Shown: positions 5,358-8,137 of the stretch, piece after piece | Numbering within the stretch: the stretch's first letter is position 1 | How the letters are laid out: each line of letters opens with the position of its first letter | NCBI GenBank assembly: GCA_964364925.1 | Contig: CAYIOB010000033.1 | Location: 1 to 8,137, forward strand | Direction of reading: 5' to 3' | DNA: 8,137 nucleotides | Source of the DNA: JAMCZC01 sp964364925 | GTDB taxonomy: Bacteria; Patescibacteriota; Microgenomatia; Levybacterales; UBA12049 | The notes under the pieces: model-generated | Database searches by the model: none | What the model saw: only the letters and a program-made list of their open reading frames with translations | Told to the model about the DNA's origin: nothing | Position numbers and translations under genes: made by a program

Positions 5358-6384
5358 ATTCTCTCATCGCAAGCCCTACGGCTATAGTATAATCGGAAGC
5401 GTTATCCAAAACTTCTTTAGGAATTGCTTGCGAAGAAAGAACTTTCCACGGATTGGCTATTGCCGTTTCAATACCTGAATTGCTGGCAAAAAATATCTCA
5501 ATACCGGGGAGCTTTGCTGTTCCTCCCGAAAGCAAAATTTGTCTTATTGGAGTTTCGTCTTTATACTTCTGCGTATAGAAAGCAAGAGATTTCTTAGCCT
5601 CCGTTAAGATAGAATTAAGTATCGGTTCCGTTGCCTGACCTATTTTCCCTCCCAAACTTTTTCCGGAAACTCCATATACTTTCTTATATTCTTCTGCCTG
5701 AACAGGAGTCAATCCAAAATCCGTAGCAATAGCGCGATTAATTGCAGCTCCCCCGATAGACATTGAGTAAGTAAAAACCATTACTCCATTTCTAACAATT
5801 GCAAACGAAGTACTAACTGCTCCTATGCTAATAATAAGAGTCGGAGGAAAATTTTCTCCCAAAACAAGCGATCTTATCGTCGAAAGTATTTCTGTTTCCA
5901 TCGAATTAATAACAAGGTCCGCCATCAAAAGAATTTTCTGATATTTTTTAATTAGCATCGTTGGCGCGCCAACCATTAAAACCTGCATTTTGTCTGCTGG
6001 GACAGGATGATCGGGTTTTTTCATGACGTTCCAGGTTAGAGCAACGTTTGTTAAGGGAACAGGTATGTATTGCTCTGCTTCCCAATAAATGGCTGAGGCG
6101 AGTTCTCTGTCCGACAGAACAGGCATTTCTAACACTTTTGTATAAACTTGATTTTCTGCCAAAGCAACATTAACATATTTTGAATCAATATTGGCATCGT
6201 TAACAGCCTTTCTTATTGTTTGAGCCATTTCTTCTTCATCAAGCGGAGATTCCGATAACATCCCTTTCGCGGAAACAGGAGCTATAAGAGAAGCTTTATA
6301 AATATATCCCCCTTTTTGTCCTTCAAGAAAAACAAGCTTTATGGTTGTCGCGCCTATGTCAAGGCCAAAGGGTTTTTTATTCAT
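5350..6384 (-). CDS. pilM: Type IV pilus assembly protein PilM (actin-like ATPase)
   Basis: PilM is a cytoplasmic FtsA/actin-fold protein that binds the N-terminus of PilN and may link it to the pilus motor. The 344-residue length is normal. The phosphate-1 loop FGLDIGATTIKLV (6-18), the PilM signature ALAENQVYTKVLEMPVLS, the EAEQYIPVPL segment (102-111) and the adenosine-binding ILLSGGTAKLPGI (283-295) are all present. At the phosphate-2 loop, where many family members have Asp in a DIGA-type motif, this protein reads IISIGAVSTSF with Ser186, which may alter nucleotide hydrolysis. It begins 12 nt after the upstream prepilin gene and overlaps pilN by 8 nt, so the three pil genes are almost certainly co-transcribed. 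Confidence 0.95.
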   Translation of the reverse strand: MNKKPFGLDIGATTIKLVFLEGQKGGYIYKASLIAPVSAKGMLSESPLDEEEMAQTIRKAVNDANIDSKYVNVALAENQVYTKVLEMPVLSDRELASAIYWEAEQYIPVPLTNVALTWNVMKKPDHPVPADKMQVLMVGAPTMLIKKYQKILLMADLVINSMETEILSTIRSLVLGENFPPTLIISIGAVSTSFAIVRNGVMVFTYSMSIGGAAINRAIATDFGLTPVQAEEYKKVYGVSGKSLGGKIGQATEPILNSILTEAKKSLAFYTQKYKDETPIRQILLSGGTAKLPGIEIFFASNSGIETAIANPWKVLSSQAIPKEVLDNASDYTIAVGLAMREYE

Positions 6385-6396
6385 CCTATTTAAACT

Positions 6397-7245
6397 TTAC
6401 GGTACAAATAGATTATAAAGGTAATATTCGGCGGGCGTCTCCGGATAGCCCTGAAAAACATTCACTCGGCGCTGTGTAGTTCCGGACGACCCGACAGACG
6501 TAATAACCGATCCTTGGGAAGGAAAATCATTGGTACCATTTATTCCCATTATAGCGCTCAGATAAAGCGGGACAATCTTTGCTATAAGTCCGCCGCCGCC
6601 TGCTATGCCGCCGTCACCAACAGGTATGGTTGCCTGATAGTAAAATGTTCTGCCGGCGACAGATGCCTGTGCAGAAGCGATGGTAGTGAAGCCATTTCGA
6701 TTGATGCCGTTACCGCTCCTTGCTTCGCAGGGATCATAGGCATATCTTGATATTACGGGTGACGTTTTTGTTCCGGCTATAACAACTACCTCCAAGGCGG
6801 CATTATTACAACCCACTGTAGAATCACCCCAATAGACGGTAAAACTACCCGAGCTTGGATAAGGATCTTGGTAAAGCTTTGTGGAATCACTTGAATAGGT
6901 AGTTAGCCAAAGGTCAATTCCGCTGCTTTGCAAAACGGGATTACTGCCATTTAATAAAAAAGTTTTTCCCCTAACCAAATTTACTTCGGTAGAATATTTT
7001 GTATCCTGAGAAATAGAAGTAATAGGAATTGAGGTGTTTGATTTAAGTGCTTGTTCTATTCCGGCTTCTGCCGCAGAAAGAGCTTTTTGGGAACTTGCTG
7101 TATCTGTTGAATTACGAAAACTTGTAATGCTTTTTGAAGCTATGGATAGACCTACGGTTAAGGCTATAACCATAACCAAGACAACAATTAGGAGGGCCTG
7201 TCCACCTTGATGATTTAGCTTTTTAAGAAAGCTTCTTTTTGCCAT
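6397..7245 (-). CDS. PilX/GspK-like prepilin (minor pilin)
   Basis: This is a secreted pilin-like protein of 282 residues. After a basic leader MAKRSFLKKLNHQGG there is a long hydrophobic helix (QALLIVVLVMVIALTVGLSIA, broken in sense at about 16-36) followed by SQKALSAAEAGIEQAL, the hallmark of PilX N-terminal proteins. Cleavage is probable between Gly15 and Gln16. Mature position 5 is Ile20 rather than Glu, as in GspK/PilX-type tip subunits that do not need to pair inside the filament. The body has one Cys pair (Cys146, Cys173) that could form a disulfide, a glycine-rich turn (210-219) and the C-terminal KIVPLYLSAIMGI segment. It lies between another prepilin gene and pilM. No clear Shine-Dalgarno precedes the ATG. 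The general class is clear; orthology to any named pilin is not. Confidence 0.82.
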   Translation of the reverse strand: MAKRSFLKKLNHQGGQALLIVVLVMVIALTVGLSIASKSITSFRNSTDTASSQKALSAAEAGIEQALKSNTSIPITSISQDTKYSTEVNLVRGKTFLLNGSNPVLQSSGIDLWLTTYSSDSTKLYQDPYPSSGSFTVYWGDSTVGCNNAALEVVVIAGTKTSPVISRYAYDPCEARSGNGINRNGFTTIASAQASVAGRTFYYQATIPVGDGGIAGGGGLIAKIVPLYLSAIMGINGTNDFPSQGSVITSVGSSGTTQRRVNVFQGYPETPAEYYLYNLFVP

Positions 7246-7264
7246 ATAAAAGACTTACAAATAT

Positions 7265-7293
7265 AGATTAGCAAGCATATATCCTTCTGTCAA
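7265..7293 (-). promoter_or_regulatory. Possible internal promoter upstream of the PilX-like gene
   Basis: In the 70-nt gap between the two prepilin genes the minus strand has a perfect -35 TTGACA (7293-7288), 17 bp, then TAATCT (7270-7265) as a poor -10 (3 of 6). It could give separate expression of the PilX-like gene and pilMNO. The same stretch holds GAAGGA followed by a 7-codon mini-ORF (7278-7255, MLANLYL) ending 9 nt before the ATG of the next gene. This gap is the only one of any size within the pilus operon. Confidence 0.3.
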
Positions 7294-7315
7294 CCCCAGA
7301 CTAGCTGAACTTTGG

Positions 7316-7918
7316 CTAGAGATTCCTGTTTCTTATCGTAACCGAGGTCTGAAACGGAATAGTTGCTTGTTTTTCCGCAAAACTGCTTGAAGTATTTTGG
7401 GATAAAGTCAGATTTATTCCAATCGTAGGAGCTTGGCCAAAATTAGTTTGCGTACATGTAAAATAACACGAATTCGCTACAACCGAAACGGTTGAGATAT
7501 CTATAAGGGATGCTCCGTTTGAGGCAATCGTTAAACCATTACAGGAAAATATTGTCTGACCTCTGTCAAATGAAGTTATTTTTATATATTGATAGGTAAT
7601 TGGAACAGGAGTAGGTGAAGGAGAAGGAGGAATTGCTTGGGTACAATTAGTTTTGTAAAAAACACCGTCCGTACTCACACCGTTAAAGTTTTGAGCATAA
7701 ATAATCATTTTTGACATTTGCGTAATTGCATCGTTGCCGTTTTGCCTAACGTTATCTAAAACATTAGACTTACTTCCTCCGCGCAGAGAAGAAATAAGAA
7801 TACCGGCTATGATAACACCAACAACAACCACAATTGCCATAACTGCCAAAAGCTCTACTAATGTATAACCCCCTTGAAAATTTTGAATTCTGAATTTTGA
7901 ATTATAAATTTTTATCAT
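7316..7918 (-). CDS. Type IV prepilin, PilW/PulJ-like minor pilin
   Basis: A 200-residue pilin-like protein, exported and cleaved by prepilin peptidase. The leader (17 residues, ending QGG) is followed by the class III signal G^YTLVELLAVMAIVVVVGVI, with cleavage between Gly17 and Tyr18, aromatic mature residue 1 and Glu22 as mature Glu5. Downstream, DNVRQNGNDAITQMSKMIIYA (about 55-75) resembles PulJ/PilW pilins. Other features are a Pro/Ser linker PPSPSPTPVP (97-106) and four cysteines (92, 126, 151, 155) that could form two disulfides. The start overlaps the upstream gene's stop (ATGA, 7915-7918), supporting the ATG at 7918. No Shine-Dalgarno is visible. Leader residues 6-13 are encoded by a heptamer repeat. 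Prepilin identity is secure; the exact subunit class is inferred from context. Confidence 0.85.
   Translation of the reverse strand: MIKIYNSKFRIQNFQGGYTLVELLAVMAIVVVVGVIIAGILISSLRGGSKSNVLDNVRQNGNDAITQMSKMIIYAQNFNGVSTDGVFYKTNCTQAIPPSPSPTPVPITYQYIKITSFDRGQTIFSCNGLTIASNGASLIDISTVSVVANSCYFTCTQTNFGQAPTIGINLTLSQNTSSSFAEKQATIPFQTSVTIRNRNL
7881..7901 (-). repeat. Heptanucleotide repeat in a prepilin leader-coding region
   Basis: Three consecutive 7-bp units lie on the plus strand: TTTTGAA, TTCTGAA, TTTTGAA (minus strand: TTCAAAA, TTCAGAA, TTCAAAA). They encode part of the N-terminal cytoplasmic leader (around SKFRIQNF) just before the QGG cleavage site. The leader is removed by prepilin peptidase, so drift in this stretch should be tolerated. 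The array is short and its unit differs from those in recG and before rpsP, though the period is the same. Confidence 0.55.
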
Positions 7919-8136
7919 GGCGCTACAACATTACTATTAAGATTAGACAAGCAAGAATTAAGCTTAACATTATGACAATAGACATTGCTTGGGTCTGTAC
8001 ACTTACCATCAGACCAGGAAACTATCACCGTAACGCCAATGCTTTCATCGGAGCAAGAAGCTTCAGAACCTTGCGCAATATCCACCTCGCGCACAAAACC
8101 CAGAACACCATCGCCACCATCGCGATGTCGGTGGAC
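7915..8136 (-). CDS. C-terminal fragment of a minor pilin-like protein, cut by the window edge
   Basis: The minus-strand frame starting at 8136 is open to a TGA at 7917-7915 and gives 73 residues with no start in view. It includes GDGVLGFVREVDIA, then IGVTVIVSWSDGKC and VYCHNVKLNSCLSNLN. The pattern of a REV-type strand, a VTVxVSW strand and a final hydrophobic xLSNLN-like strand resembles the C-terminal beta sheet of PilV/PulI-type minor pilins. Four cysteines (visible residues 28, 46, 54, 62) could make two disulfides. Its stop overlaps the start of the next prepilin gene (ATGA), so it belongs to the same operon, and the reading frame ends exactly where a pilus-operon gene should. The N-terminal prepilin signal, which would settle the call, lies beyond the window. 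Confidence 0.65.
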   Translation of the reverse strand, partial: VHRHRDGGDGVLGFVREVDIAQGSEASCSDESIGVTVIVSWSDGKCTDPSNVYCHNVKLNSCLSNLNSNVVAP

Positions 8137-8137
8137 T

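Noticed and set aside
6514..6750. 78-aa plus-strand open frame opposite the PilX-like gene
   Set aside because: It overlaps a clear pilin-like gene in antisense and shows no independent coding evidence.
7316..7318. TAG readthrough extending the prepilin
   Set aside because: A second in-frame TAG follows four codons later and nothing in the extension resembles pilin sequence; there is no sign of stop-codon reassignment in the window.
7301..7319. CTAGC/GCTAG inverted repeat across the stop of the prepilin gene, as a terminator
   Set aside because: Only five base pairs with a 9-nt loop and no U-tract on the minus-strand transcript; pilus genes continue downstream.

Overview
The window is AT-rich, gene-dense bacterial DNA with no mobile element, CRISPR array or RNA gene that I can see. 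It most resembles a Candidate Phyla Radiation (Patescibacteria) genome, probably of the Microgenomates type. This is inference from protein style, not a tree. The evidence is short and stripped-down versions of core proteins (NusB 115 aa, S16 74 aa), gene order with the usual intervening genes missing, very small or overlapping gene junctions, mostly Shine-Dalgarno-poor starts, and a type IV pilus cluster whose PilX-like and Cys-bearing minor pilins resemble those of that group.

Left half, plus strand (1-4095): housekeeping genes. The 3' part of recG (branch-migrating helicase) is followed by a likely promoter and a tight rpmF-nusB-rnc operon (ribosomal protein L32, antitermination factor NusB, RNase III) joined by two ATGA stop/start overlaps. 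A second, better promoter overlaps the end of rnc. It would drive rpsP-khpA-trmD (ribosomal protein S16, KH-domain RNA-binding protein, tRNA m1G37 methyltransferase). The theme is rRNA/tRNA processing, ribosome assembly and translation fidelity. rimM and rplS, common partners of rpsP and trmD, are absent, as are the plsX/fab genes that often lie between rpmF and rnc.

Right half, minus strand (4096-8137): the 3' part of a type IV pilus operon read right to left. In order of transcription it holds the C-terminal end of a minor pilin (cut by the window edge), a second prepilin with a canonical G^YTLVE cleavage site, a PilX/GspK-like prepilin without Glu5, then pilM, pilN and pilO. PilM, PilN and PilO form the inner-membrane alignment platform and the small pilin-like proteins probably form the tip or priming complex. 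The motor and platform genes (pilB, pilC, pilT, pilD) are not in the window. The two blocks converge with no spacer: the trmD stop and the pilO stop are adjacent.

The most unusual signal is a set of heptanucleotide (7-bp period) repeats at three places: inside recG, where they encode two copies of a seven-residue peptide in the helicase core; in the leader between rnc and rpsP, where they form a palindrome; and in the signal-peptide region of a prepilin gene. I see no evidence of a new multi-gene system; the genes are recognisable core and pilus genes.
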